A stretch of DNA of 64,000 nt from Natrinema ejinorense (GCF_002494345.1 NZ_NXNI01000001.1:1922001-1986000); one strand, 5' to 3'; positions 50,452 to 59,656 are shown, counted from the first letter of the stretch. Notes: generated from the letters alone by a model not told the origin. Numbers and translations: made by a program.

Positions 50452-51185
50452 CCGTCGTCGATCTCGACAACGTGACGTTCGCCTACGGCGAGCAGCCGGC
50501 GGTCAAGGAGGTCTCGCTGACGGTCGAGGAGGGCGACTTTTTGGGACTGATCGGTCCCAACGGCTCGGGCAAGACGACCCTCTTGCATCTCATGCTCGGA
50601 TTGCGCAGTCCCGATCGCGGCTCGATCGAGCTATTCGGTGACCCCGTCTCCCAGTTCGACGACGGCGAACGGATCGGCTACGTCTCCCAGCAGGCAACCA
50701 GCGCCGGCGGTTCGATGCCGGTGACCGTCCGCGAGGCCGTCACCATGGGCCGGTTCGCCCACGCGGGACACGGGCGACTGACCGACGAGGACCGCGCGAC
50801 GGTCGACGACGCCCTCGAGACGGTCGGCATCACCGAACTGGCCGACCGGCAGGTCAACCAGCTCTCGGGCGGCCAGCGCCAGCGAGCCTACATCGCCCGG
50901 GCGCTGGCTTCCGAGGCCGACCTCCTGGCGCTCGACGAGCCGACCGTCGGGGTCGACGCCGAGTCCCGCGACGCGTTCTATCAACTGCTCGAGTCGCTCA
51001 ACGCGTCGGGAATCACGATCATCCTGATCGAACACGATATCGGCGTCGTCACGGACCGCGCGAGCCGGATCGCCTGCATCAATACGGAGCTGTACCACCA
51101 CGGTGACACGGAATCGTTCGTCGAAAGCGAGGCGTTGACCGAGGCCTACGGCGCGACGGGCCAGGTCGTCCATCACCACCACTGA
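50448..51185 (+). CDS. znuC: Zinc ABC transporter ATPase
   Basis: This 245-residue ABC ATPase has Walker A GPNGSGKT (36-43), signature LSGGQRQR near residue 140 and Walker B LLALDEPTVG. The C-terminus ends VVHHHH, a histidine tail. The start is GTG at 50448, overlapping the znuA stop by four bases. The upstream in-frame ATG lies inside znuA and would add unrelated residues. It powers the import of zinc bound by ZnuA. Confidence 0.93.
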   Translation: MTVVDLDNVTFAYGEQPAVKEVSLTVEEGDFLGLIGPNGSGKTTLLHLMLGLRSPDRGSIELFGDPVSQFDDGERIGYVSQQATSAGGSMPVTVREAVTMGRFAHAGHGRLTDEDRATVDDALETVGITELADRQVNQLSGGQRQRAYIARALASEADLLALDEPTVGVDAESRDAFYQLLESLNASGITIILIEHDIGVVTDRASRIACINTELYHHGDTESFVESEALTEAYGATGQVVHHHH

Positions 51186-51190
51186 AACCG

Positions 51191-52207
51191 ATGAGTCACG
51201 GCTCTTCCCTCCGTCGACGGCTCGAGCACGTCGGGATCGGTCTGACCGCGGTCCTCGCGGTCGCGATGGTCGGCTTGCTCGCCGTCGACGCACTGCGGTC
51301 GGTCCCCGTCGCAGGCGGGATGTACGATCAGGCGCGGCTCGCGGGCCAGTTACTGGATCACGCGCTCGGAACGAACGTCTTTGCGCATCCGTTTATGTGG
51401 CGGTCGATCGCGACGGGGATCCTGATCGGCATCGTCGCACCGCTGGTCGGCACCTATCTCGTCCACCGAGAGATGGCACTGATCGGCGAGACGTTGGCCC
51501 ATACCGCCTTCGCTGGGGTCGCAGTCGGTCTCCTCGTAAACGCGATGACCGGCTGGGATGGCCCGCTGATGGTCGTCGCGTTGGTCGTGGGGATCCTCGG
51601 TGCCCTCGGCGTTCAGTGGCTGATCGAGCGGACCGACACCTACGGCGACGTGCCGATCGCGATCATGCTAACCGGCAGTTTCGCCGTCGGGACGCTCATC
51701 ATCAGTTTAGACCGAACGAGCGGGATCAACGTGAGAGACTACCTCTTCGGCAATATCTCCGTCGTCACCCCCTCCGGGGCGCGACTGATGGCCGTCCTCA
51801 GCGTCCTCGTCGTCCTCGTCGTCGTCGCGACCTACAAGCAACTGTTGTTCATCACGTTCGACGAGCAGGCCGCCCGGGTCGCTCGCCTCAACGTCACCTG
51901 GTACAACACCCTGCTGATCGTGATGACGGCCGTCGTCGTCGTCGGCGCGCTCCAGATCCTGGGCGTGATCCTCGTCGCCGCGATGCTCGTCGTTCCCGTC
52001 GCGGCCGCCACCCAGATCGCCCACAGCTTCCGAGAGACGTTGTTTCTCTCGATTCTCTTCGGACAGGTAGCGGTCATCGGCGGCTTCGTCGTCTCGATCT
52101 CTCAGAGCCTTCCCACCGGCGGCTCGATCGTCGTCGTCGCAATCGCCTGTTACCTGCTCGCGATCCTCGCCTCGAGTCGCTCCACGGCCGCTATTTCGAC
52201 CCGCTGA
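51191..52207 (+). CDS. znuB: Zinc ABC transporter permease
   Basis: This 338-residue ABC-3 permease has about eight or nine membrane spans. It carries MALIGETLAHTAFAGVAVG, the coupling-helix signature of the ZnuB/MntB group, and LLIVMTAVVVVGALQILGVILVAAML. It starts five bases after the znuC stop. The N-terminus carries an extra span (residues 14-38) typical of haloarchaeal members. With ZnuA and ZnuC it forms a complete zinc (or manganese) importer. Confidence 0.92.
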   Translation: MSHGSSLRRRLEHVGIGLTAVLAVAMVGLLAVDALRSVPVAGGMYDQARLAGQLLDHALGTNVFAHPFMWRSIATGILIGIVAPLVGTYLVHREMALIGETLAHTAFAGVAVGLLVNAMTGWDGPLMVVALVVGILGALGVQWLIERTDTYGDVPIAIMLTGSFAVGTLIISLDRTSGINVRDYLFGNISVVTPSGARLMAVLSVLVVLVVVATYKQLLFITFDEQAARVARLNVTWYNTLLIVMTAVVVVGALQILGVILVAAMLVVPVAAATQIAHSFRETLFLSILFGQVAVIGGFVVSISQSLPTGGSIVVVAIACYLLAILASSRSTAAISTR

Positions 52208-52367
52208 CCGTCGGGGCGGGAGTCACACGCACGATTCGACGGCGACATGATCCACCCGGAAGGGATCGTCTCACGGCCTCCGCTCGGCCGAAAGCCCCGA
52301 TCGTCTCCCGGTTCCGTCTCCGAATACGATCGCTGCCGCTTACGTGTCTGGGATTCAACAGCCAGGT

Positions 52368-52766
52368 ATGAGTCGACGATCGACCGGCGTCCTCGTGTGC
52401 AGCCTCCTCGCGTTCGTCGTCGGATACGCCCTCTGGCCGCCCAGACACGTCTACTGGGAGGGGGTCGCACGCGTCATCGGCGAACCGCTTACCCTCGCGC
52501 TCGTCGGACTGCTAGCCGTGGGTGTCGGTCTCGTAGCTGGTGGTCTCCTCGAGTTCTCGATCGTGGAGTTCGTCGCGGGCGGGGTGATCGCCTACGCGGC
52601 CGGAATGGCGCTCATCGAGTACGTCCTCACGACGGACAGTCCGGTCCACTTCCTCCTGTACGGCGTGCTATTGCTCTGTTTCAGTCTCGGTGTGTCGATC
52701 GGTGCGTTCCGGCGACGAGGGTCCGGTGACCGTGCCTCCCGGTCGGAACGTCCGTCCACCGAGTGA
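52368..52766 (+). CDS. Membrane protein with four TM segments, unknown function
   Basis: This 132-residue protein has four membrane spans (about 8-25, 41-60, 63-84 and 90-112) and a basic tail. It has no recognisable motif. It lies just after the zinc operon on the same strand, with a 160-base gap and its own start at 52368. A longer form from 52344 adds eight residues of no clear value. Confidence 0.65.
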   Translation: MSRRSTGVLVCSLLAFVVGYALWPPRHVYWEGVARVIGEPLTLALVGLLAVGVGLVAGGLLEFSIVEFVAGGVIAYAAGMALIEYVLTTDSPVHFLLYGVLLLCFSLGVSIGAFRRRGSGDRASRSERPSTE

Positions 52767-52867
52767 GGGCCGTCTCTAGCAGCTGAATCCGGTGTGTCCC
52801 CATCCACGATGTCGGACGGCGGGAACACGCCCTACGCTTAACTCGCTTCCCGAGTAACGATCGACCG

Positions 52868-54979
52868 ATGGGACGGTTATCCGCACTCTTCGATCCCGAC
52901 ACCGTCGCCGTGGTCGGCGCGACCGACCGCGAGGGCGCAGTCGGTCGGGCGATCCTCGAGAACCTGCGAGACGGGTTCGCCGGCGAGGTCGTCCCGATCA
53001 ACCCCTCCCGCGAGGAGGTACTCGGGCTCGAGTGTTATCAGGACGCGCAGAGCGCACCGCCGATCGATCTGGCGGTGGTCGTCGTACCGCCCGATATCGT
53101 CATCGAGTCGATTCGCGACCTCGCGGGCGCGGGCACCGAGAACGTGGTCGTGATTACGGCTGGGTTTGCCGAGACCGGGAGCGAGGGGGCCGAACGCGAA
53201 CGGCAGCTCCGCGCACTCGCCGACGAGCACGACCTCAACGTCGTCGGGCCGAACAGCCTCGGCATCATGGCCACGCCCAACGGCATGAACGCAACCTTCG
53301 GCCCCGAGGACGCACTCGAGGGATCGATCTCCTTCATGAGTCAGTCGGGGGCGTTCATCACCGCCGTGCTCGACTGGGCCAACGAACAGGGGATCGGCTT
53401 TCAGGACGTCGTTTCGCTGGGCAACAAGACGGTGCTCGACGAGACGGATTTCGTCCGCGAGTGGGGTGGGGATCCCGAAACCGACGTCATCATCGGCTAT
53501 CTCGAGGACATCGACGACGGGCAGGGGTTCATCGAGGCCGCTCGCGAGGTCACTGCGGATACCCCGATCGTCCTCGTCAAATCCGGCCGAACGGACGCCG
53601 GCGCGCAGGCGGCCTCCTCGCACACCGGCGCGATCGCCGGCAGCGAACGGGCCTACGAGGCCGGCCTCGACCAGGCCGGCGTGCTCCGCGCCCGCTCGGT
53701 CCAGGAACTGTTCGATTACGCGCGGGCGCTTGCGGGCTTGCCCCAACCCGAGTCCGACGGAGTCGCCGTCGTCACGAACGCGGGCGGTCCCGGCGTGCTC
53801 ACGACCGACGCCGTCGGCGACTCGAGGCTCGAGATGGCCTCGTTCGCCGACGAGACGATCGAGACGCTCGCCGAGGCACTGCCCGAGGAAGCCAACGTCT
53901 ACAACCCGATCGACGCGATCGGCGACGCCGACGTCGAGCGATTCGGCGAGGCCCTCGAAATCGCACTCGCGGACCCGAACGTGGGCAGCGCAGTGGTCGT
54001 CGCCGCGCCGACGGCAGTCCTCTCCTACGACGCCCTCGCCGAGACGGTCATCGAGAAGCTCGAGGAACACGAGACCCCGGTCGTCACGTGCCTGATGGGC
54101 GGCAAACGAGCCCGCGAGGCCGAGGCGACGCTGCGCGAGTCGGGGATTCCGAACTACTTCGATCCCTCGCGGGCGGTCTCGGGACTCGACGCGCTCGCTC
54201 GCTTCCGGGATATCCGCGAGCTGCGGACCGACGAGCCGGAGCGCTTCGACGTCGACCGCGAGCGTGCTCGCGACATCCTGGCGCGTGCCACGCGACGCGA
54301 CGACAACCGGCTCGGCGTCGAGTCGATGGACCTCCTCGAGGCCTACGGGATTCCGACCCCCCAGGGGGAGATCGTCGACGACCCCGACCGCGCTCGCGAG
54401 GTCGCCGAGGGGATCGAGGGCGACGTCGTCATGAAGATCGTCAGCCCCGATATCTCCCACAAGTCCGACATCGGCGGCGTCACGGTCGGCGTCGCCGACG
54501 AAGACGTCTACGACGCCTACGAGGATCTCGTCGCGAGAGCGCGAAACTACCAACCCGACGCGACGATACTCGGCGTCCAGGTCCAGGAGATGCTCGACCT
54601 CGAGACCGCGACCGAGACCATCGTCGGGATGAACCGCGATCCGCAGTTCGGCCCGCTGTTGCTGTTCGGACTCGGCGGCATCTTCGTCGAGATCCTCGAG
54701 GATACGGCCGTCCGCGTGGCTCCGATCGGGGAGGGCGAGGCCCGAGAGATGGTCGACGAAATCAAGGCAGCACCGCTGTTGCGGGGCGCTCGCGGCCGCG
54801 AACCGGCTGACGTCGAGCGCGTCGTCGAGACGATACAGCGACTCTCCCAGCTGGTGACGGACTTCCCGTCGATCCTCGAACTCGACGTCAACCCGCTCGT
54901 AGCGGGCCCCGACGGCGTACAGGCGATCGATCTGCGACTGACCGTCGATCCGAACGAACTCGACACGGAGGAACCATGA
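52868..54979 (+). CDS. ADP-forming acyl-CoA (acetate-CoA) synthetase, fused alpha-beta
   Basis: This 703-residue protein joins both subunits of the ADP-forming acetyl-CoA synthetase. The alpha part has a CoA-binding domain (VAVVGATDREGAVG) and succinyl-CoA-ligase-like domains. The phospho-histidine is in SSHTGAIAG (His252). The beta part (about 480-695) is an ATP-grasp domain with VVMKIVSPDISHKSDIGGV. It makes acetate and ATP from acetyl-CoA, ADP and phosphate, or the reverse. It is translationally coupled (ATGA) to the DRTGG gene. The exact acyl group is uncertain. Confidence 0.93.
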   Translation: MGRLSALFDPDTVAVVGATDREGAVGRAILENLRDGFAGEVVPINPSREEVLGLECYQDAQSAPPIDLAVVVVPPDIVIESIRDLAGAGTENVVVITAGFAETGSEGAERERQLRALADEHDLNVVGPNSLGIMATPNGMNATFGPEDALEGSISFMSQSGAFITAVLDWANEQGIGFQDVVSLGNKTVLDETDFVREWGGDPETDVIIGYLEDIDDGQGFIEAAREVTADTPIVLVKSGRTDAGAQAASSHTGAIAGSERAYEAGLDQAGVLRARSVQELFDYARALAGLPQPESDGVAVVTNAGGPGVLTTDAVGDSRLEMASFADETIETLAEALPEEANVYNPIDAIGDADVERFGEALEIALADPNVGSAVVVAAPTAVLSYDALAETVIEKLEEHETPVVTCLMGGKRAREAEATLRESGIPNYFDPSRAVSGLDALARFRDIRELRTDEPERFDVDRERARDILARATRRDDNRLGVESMDLLEAYGIPTPQGEIVDDPDRAREVAEGIEGDVVMKIVSPDISHKSDIGGVTVGVADEDVYDAYEDLVARARNYQPDATILGVQVQEMLDLETATETIVGMNRDPQFGPLLLFGLGGIFVEILEDTAVRVAPIGEGEAREMVDEIKAAPLLRGARGREPADVERVVETIQRLSQLVTDFPSILELDVNPLVAGPDGVQAIDLRLTVDPNELDTEEP

Positions 54980-56112
54980 CCGACACCGATTCAACACCCG
55001 ACTCTACGACGACCGAGACCGACGAGGAGGCCAACACCCACACCACCGACGGCGAAACCGAGACGCTGCTCGTCAGCTCGCTCGAGGAGAGCACCGGAAA
55101 GACGGCGATCACGCTGGCGCTCGCCCGGCTCGCCGCCGCCGACGGGGACAGCGTCGGCTACATGAAACCGAAGGGCACCCGGCTCCAGAGCAACGTCGGG
55201 AAGACCCTCGACGAGGATCCGCTGCTCGCCCGCGACCTGCTCGAGCTGGACGCGGAGATACACGACCTCGAGCCGGTGGTCTACTCGCCGACGTTCATCG
55301 AACAGGCGATCCGCGGCCGCGAGGACCCCGCAGCGCTCCGCGAGCGCGTCCAGGAAGCGTTCGCGACGCTCGCGGCGGCTCACGATCGGATGTTCGTCGA
55401 GGGCGGCGGCCGGTACGACATCGGCGGGATCGTCGATCTCACGGACGCCGATATCGCCGAGTTGCTCGATGCGCGCGTCCTGCTGGTCGCACCATACGAG
55501 ATCCCGGCGGACGTCGACGACCTGCTCGCCGCGGCCGAGACGTTCGGGGATCGCCTCGCCGGCGTCGTCTTCAACGACGTCTCCGACGCGGCATACGACG
55601 GCCTCGAGACGGACGTGATCCCGTTCCTCGAGGCGCGGGACGTTCCGGTTCACGGAGTCCTCCCGAGCGAACGCGACCTCGCGGGCGTGACCGTCGCCGA
55701 CCTTGCAGCCGAACTCGGTGCGTCGATGCTCGTCGAGGAAGGCCAGGACGCCTACGTCGAGCGCTTTACCGTCGGTGCGATGGGGTCCGACAGCGCCCTC
55801 CGACACTTCCGGCGGACGAAAGACGCCGCCGTCATCACTGGCGGCGACCGCGCCGAGATCCATACCGCCGCCCTCGAGGCCCCCGGCGTCCGCTGTCTCA
55901 TCCTCACCGGCGGCCACCGACCATCGGGAGCGATCCTCGGTCAGGCCAGCGAGAAAGGGGTCCCGATCCTTTCAGTCCAGACGGACACGCTCACCACCGT
56001 CGAGCGCGCGGAGGATATCGTCCACAGCGGGCGGACTCGAGACGTCGAGACCGTCGATCGATTGGAACAGCTGTTGTCCGATCACGCGGCCGTCGACTCG
56101 ATTCTGGGGTAG
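54976..56112 (+). CDS. P-loop/DRTGG protein (phosphotransacetylase-related)
   Basis: This 378-residue protein has an N-terminal dethiobiotin-synthetase-like P-loop domain (SSLEESTGKTAITLALARL near residues 32-50) and a central DRTGG-like domain (about 215-330). This is the N-terminal part of long phosphotransacetylases, but the catalytic Pta domain is missing. It overlaps the acyl-CoA synthetase gene by four bases, suggesting a regulatory role for it. Neither ligand nor reaction is known. Confidence 0.85.
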   Translation: MTDTDSTPDSTTTETDEEANTHTTDGETETLLVSSLEESTGKTAITLALARLAAADGDSVGYMKPKGTRLQSNVGKTLDEDPLLARDLLELDAEIHDLEPVVYSPTFIEQAIRGREDPAALRERVQEAFATLAAAHDRMFVEGGGRYDIGGIVDLTDADIAELLDARVLLVAPYEIPADVDDLLAAAETFGDRLAGVVFNDVSDAAYDGLETDVIPFLEARDVPVHGVLPSERDLAGVTVADLAAELGASMLVEEGQDAYVERFTVGAMGSDSALRHFRRTKDAAVITGGDRAEIHTAALEAPGVRCLILTGGHRPSGAILGQASEKGVPILSVQTDTLTTVERAEDIVHSGRTRDVETVDRLEQLLSDHAAVDSILG

Positions 56113-56237
56113 GGACGGCGATCGAACTCGTTAGCGTGGCTCGAGAACGCGTCCGCCGATGGTCGACCGAGCAGGCCGCTCTCGACGACTGTCACGTCTG
56201 ACTAAGATTAAAGAGTCCGCCACGCATGAGGCCAGTT

Positions 56238-56531
56238 ATGGACGACATTCCCCAAGAGATCACGTCTCTCGTCGGCCGCGAGGTGTACTCGAACAACGGC
56301 GTCTTCGTCGGCGAAGTCGAAGACCTCCGATTGAACATCGACGGCGAAGCCGTCACCGGGTTGGCGCTGGCGAACCTGAACGGCGAACTGTTCGCGGACG
56401 AAGCCCGCAGCGGCCAGGGGATCATCGTTCCCTACCGCTGGGTCCGTGCGGTCGGTGACGTGATCCTCATCAACGATGTCGTCGAACGCGTTCGCGAGCC
56501 GGACGAGGAACAGGACGAGCTACTGGCCTGA
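56238..56531 (+). CDS. PRC-barrel domain protein
   Basis: This 97-residue protein has a PRC-barrel fold, with SLVGREVYSNNGVFVGEVEDLRL (boundaries approximate), VTGLALANLNGELF and a VGDVILINDVVERV end. PRC-barrels occur in RimM and photosynthetic reaction centres and bind partner proteins. Haloarchaeal stand-alone members have been linked to CdpB cell-division proteins. It is convergent with the DHH gene, with one base between the stops. I start at 56238 rather than 56226. Confidence 0.9.
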   Translation: MDDIPQEITSLVGREVYSNNGVFVGEVEDLRLNIDGEAVTGLALANLNGELFADEARSGQGIIVPYRWVRAVGDVILINDVVERVREPDEEQDELLA

Positions 56532-56532
56532 G

Positions 56533-57987
56533 TTAGCCGCCGTTGGACCCTTCATTGCTACTTCCCTCGACGCCCATCGCGTCGAACAGCGTCCGTTTGA
56601 CCGCCTCTTCGGTCAATTCGAGCAGCGTGTCCCGCGTGTCCTCCGAGATTTCGATCCCGGTGAAAATACCCAGCGGGATCTCCGCGCTGGCCTGCGTGGA
56701 GTGACCGGCCGTCTCGCCGATCTCGCCGTAGGCGTCCGCGAGCACTTTCCCGATGTTGATACGGATGTCCTTCGAGCGGCCCGCGAGGAAGATCGTCTCG
56801 TCGGCGATCCCGAAGACCGCGGTCGTGGTAACCCCCTCGAGGTTCAGCAGGTGACTTGCCGCCTGCGTGAGGGCTTCGCGGTCGCGGACGAAGCCGGCGT
56901 TGGAGACGAGGTGACTGCCCTGGACGTCGCGGTTCGTAATCGCCTCCGCGAGCACGTCCAGGGTCTCGGGGGACATCGACGGGGACTCCACTTGCTCTAG
57001 GGTATCGTGGTTGGCAAAGGGGTAGAGGTAGGCGGCGGCGGTCAGGTCGGCGGGAGTCGTATCGCGTTTGAAATCCAGGGTCTCCGCACGGATGCCATAG
57101 AGGAGGGCCGTGGCGACCTCCTCGGAGACGTTCATATCGAACTCCTGGATGTACTTCGTCATGATCGTCGACGTCGAGGACATGTTGGGCCGGATGTCGA
57201 CGAACTCGGGCTCGGACTCGGATTCGGACTCGTTGTGGTCGATGACGATATCGACGGGCAGTTCCATCTCGCCCGCGGTGCCGTGATCGACGAGGGCGAC
57301 GGTGTCGTAGATCGAGTGATCCTCGATCTCGTCCCACTGGACCAGATCGATGCCGAGCAGGTTGACGAACGCGCGGTTCTCCTGGTGGCCGACGTCGCCC
57401 AGATAGATGATGTCGGATTCGACCCCGAGGTGGTCGGCGATCGCCTGTAAGGCCGCCGCGCTGGCGATCGAGTCCGGATCCGGGCTGTCCTGGGTGATGA
57501 TCGCGAGCCGCGTCGACGTCTCCTCGACCAGGTCGGCGAGCTTGCCCGCGTTGTACTCGAGTTCGCCCGACTCGAGCGCCCGCAGGGCGGACTCGGCGAT
57601 GACCGAAGACGGATTGATGACGATGTCGGCTCCGAGTTCGGAGAGTTCGTCGCCGGAGACTGGATCGCTCGCGCGGGCGACGATGAACTGATCGTCGTCG
57701 CCGTTGCGGATGTGTTCGACGGCGCGTTTGTTCGATTCGACGTCCGATGCAAGGATGAGGACGACGTCGCGGTCGGCGACCAGTTCGGCGACCTCGGGTT
57801 CCCGAATGTCGGCCCGTCGGGCGTCCAGATCCTGATCGCGGAGCGATTCGACCCGACTGTCGTCCTGATCGACGATGAAGACGTCCTTGCCCTGTTCGAC
57901 GAGTTCCTCCGCGACGGCGTACCCCACGCTCCCACAGCCCAAGATAGCGTAGTCAGAGATCGACGAAATCGTAACCCCCGTACTCAT
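56533..57987 (-). CDS. TrkA-N/DHH phosphoesterase
   Basis: This 484-residue protein joins three parts. A TrkA-N NAD-binding domain (GCGSVG at 17-22) is followed by a DHH domain (QDSPDPDSIASAAALQ, VALVDHGT, VIDHNE). A DHHA1-like C-terminal domain holds GHSTQASAEIPLG. DHH enzymes hydrolyse phosphodiesters such as cyclic di-AMP, nanoRNA or pApA. A TrkA-N fused to DHH is common in archaea, and its substrate is not established. It could link redox or ion sensing to nucleotide turnover. Start at 57987. Confidence 0.9.
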   Translation of the reverse strand: MSTGVTISSISDYAILGCGSVGYAVAEELVEQGKDVFIVDQDDSRVESLRDQDLDARRADIREPEVAELVADRDVVLILASDVESNKRAVEHIRNGDDDQFIVARASDPVSGDELSELGADIVINPSSVIAESALRALESGELEYNAGKLADLVEETSTRLAIITQDSPDPDSIASAAALQAIADHLGVESDIIYLGDVGHQENRAFVNLLGIDLVQWDEIEDHSIYDTVALVDHGTAGEMELPVDIVIDHNESESESEPEFVDIRPNMSSTSTIMTKYIQEFDMNVSEEVATALLYGIRAETLDFKRDTTPADLTAAAYLYPFANHDTLEQVESPSMSPETLDVLAEAITNRDVQGSHLVSNAGFVRDREALTQAASHLLNLEGVTTTAVFGIADETIFLAGRSKDIRINIGKVLADAYGEIGETAGHSTQASAEIPLGIFTGIEISEDTRDTLLELTEEAVKRTLFDAMGVEGSSNEGSNGG

Positions 57988-58150
57988 ATGCCCGAGTGGT
58001 CGGACCGACCGTACTTAACGCTCCCGGAGATTGGTACAGGCTGATGGGTCGAATCGAGCGCCTCGAAGGGAGCGATTCGCGCGTGGATCGCTGTCACGGA
58101 GCCCGCCAAGGGAAACGTATTTGAACGACCGAGGGAAAGTCGGAAGCACA

Positions 58151-58224
58151 GGGCCGGTAGCTCAGTCCGGCAGAGCGTCTGACTCTTAATCAGACGGTCG
58201 CGTGTTCAAATCGCGCCCGGCCCG
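58151..58224 (+). tRNA. tRNA-Lys (CTT)
   Basis: A 74-base cloverleaf. Acceptor GGGCCGG (58151-58157) pairs with CCGGCCC (58217-58223), followed by discriminator G. D-arm GCTC/GAGC and anticodon stem TCTGA/TCAGA (58178-58182, 58190-58194) enclose loop CTCTTAA with anticodon CTT (58185-58187). T-arm GCGTG/CGCGC surrounds TTCAAAT. No CCA is encoded, as usual for archaea. There is no intron. Confidence 0.96.
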
Positions 58225-58316
58225 CTTCTGCGAGGAACAGTTCGTGACGAGCAGAGGGGCGACCGCGATTTGAATCGCAGGGCGGTCGTGTGAAACGGAG
58301 TGAGCACGTCCGACTG

Positions 58317-58340
58317 TGTGTTCGAATCGCGCCCGGTCCG
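58317..58340 (+). repeat. Duplicate of the tRNA-Lys 3' end
   Basis: TGTGTTCGAATCGCGCCCGG plus TCCG matches the last 24 bases of tRNA-Lys (58201-58224) at 21 of 24 positions, 116 bases downstream. Such duplications mark integration sites or remnants of tRNA-targeting elements. The rest of the 58225-58621 gap has a hairpin, CGACCG/CGGTCG around GCGATTTGAATCGC, and no supported gene. Confidence 0.7.
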
Positions 58341-58621
58341 ATCTTGTGACACCCATGACCATCCTACGACTCGCTTTCGTATGGGAAGGTACTCAGTTCG
58401 CAGATCTACTGAACGGCTGGTTCATTGGTCTCAGGATGAAACAAACAAAGCCGTCATACTGACCAGATCCTCCGTAATCGGCACACCGGTTTTGACGATT
58501 TTCACACAGAACGAACAGTCCGGAGAGAACACGCGTATGCGCCACGCGTTCACAGAAATTGCACATCTCGAGGTCGTACTTCGACCCAAGGTATTCACCA
58601 CTGTGTCACGATGTAACACGT

Positions 58622-59506
58622 ATGGGAAACAACCCGGAACCTCGACCGATACTGGTCGCAGTTGGTAACCCTGACCACGTAGAGCAGTTGGTCCGGACAG
58701 CTGGCGACCTCGCCCGGGTGACCGATGGCCTCGTACAGATCGTTTCTGTGGTTTCCAAGCCCCACAACTCACCGTTTTCCCTGTACACTGATGAGACGAT
58801 CCTCGAGCAGTATTCGGGAACCAGTCGGAAAATACTCGACAAAGCAACGAGAGTCGCCCCCGACGATGTCACGGTAACAAGTGAGCAGATCGTCGGCCGA
58901 TCGATTGCCGATGGCGTGCTCACAGCAGTCGGACAGACCGAGGCGCACGCACTCGTAGTGGGGTGGCAAGAGCGAAAACGCCGAACGGACGCTGTCCTCG
59001 GTACCACCGTCGATCGACTTATCCAGCGTGCACCGTGTGACCTCTACGTCGAACGGATCGGTCAAGAGGCGAACAGCGTCGATTCCATCCTCTTGCCCGT
59101 GGCTGGCGGCCCTCACGTTCGTCCAGCAGCGTCCGTCGCGAAAGCGATTGCTGCTCGCAACGACGCCACCGTACACGTCTTCGCAGTCGACGCTTCCCAT
59201 ACGGCTCCCGAGACAGCACGCGAGTACATCGCAGATGCAGAACTGAGTCTCGAAGAAGCGCCCGGTCCTCGTCTTCAGGTGGAATCAGAGATCGGCGATG
59301 GTGACGATATAGCCGAGTCGATTATCGAGGTCGCTCTCGACCACGATGTGATCGTTTTCGGAGCAACACGCCAGGGGGTCTTACACCGTCGTCTCGTTGG
59401 TTCGGTTCCTCGGACGGTCGTCCATCGGACTGACCGAACGGTACTTCTCGCTCGCGCTGGTGATGTCGTTGACACCCCTCTCAAAAAACGCTTGCCGTGG
59501 GTCTGA
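58622..59506 (+). CDS. Tandem-domain universal stress protein
   Basis: This 294-residue protein has two USP domains in tandem. The first starts PRPILVAVGNPDHVEQL and ends HALVVGWQERKRRTDAVLGTTVDRLIQ. The second starts SILLPVAGGPHVRP and ends VIVFGATRQGVLHRRLVGSVPRTV. The ATP-loop glycines are only partly kept in both. Codon use is less GC-biased than in neighbouring genes, as it is at 59868, which suggests possible transfer. It lies just beyond the tRNA-Lys 3' duplication. Confidence 0.87.
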   Translation: MGNNPEPRPILVAVGNPDHVEQLVRTAGDLARVTDGLVQIVSVVSKPHNSPFSLYTDETILEQYSGTSRKILDKATRVAPDDVTVTSEQIVGRSIADGVLTAVGQTEAHALVVGWQERKRRTDAVLGTTVDRLIQRAPCDLYVERIGQEANSVDSILLPVAGGPHVRPAASVAKAIAARNDATVHVFAVDASHTAPETAREYIADAELSLEEAPGPRLQVESEIGDGDDIAESIIEVALDHDVIVFGATRQGVLHRRLVGSVPRTVVHRTDRTVLLARAGDVVDTPLKKRLPWV

Positions 59507-59530
59507 TTTGTTCGTGATCGACGCCCGATC

Positions 59531-59656
59531 GTGACTACCGAACCCGCAGTACAAACGGCTGCCCGAGAGGAGGGTGAAAAAGCACCGTCGATCGGCGAAG
59601 AAGAGACTGAGGAAGCGCTTCAGGCGAGCGGTCTCTTCGACCCGCGGGCCGTATAA
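59531..59656 (+). CDS. Possible 41-residue fragment or microprotein
   Basis: A GTG at 59531 opens a frame of 41 codons ending TAA at 59656. Its product is acidic (EEGEKAPSIGEEETEEALQA) and ends GLFDPRAV. It lies in the 361-base gap between two stress-protein genes (59507-59867). Composition is protein-like, but no promoter or homology is visible to me. It may be the remnant of a longer gene. I see nothing else in the gap. Confidence 0.3.
   Translation: MTTEPAVQTAAREEGEKAPSIGEEETEEALQASGLFDPRAV

Noticed and set aside
52877-54997. 706-codon reverse frame opposite the acyl-CoA synthetase gene
   Set aside because: The forward frame has the conserved SSHTG and ATP-grasp motifs. The reverse product is low-complexity Val/Asp/Arg with no recognised domain.
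58300-58668. 122-codon forward frame after tRNA-Lys
   Set aside because: It includes the duplicated tRNA end and overlaps the start of the stress-protein gene. No promoter or codon support.
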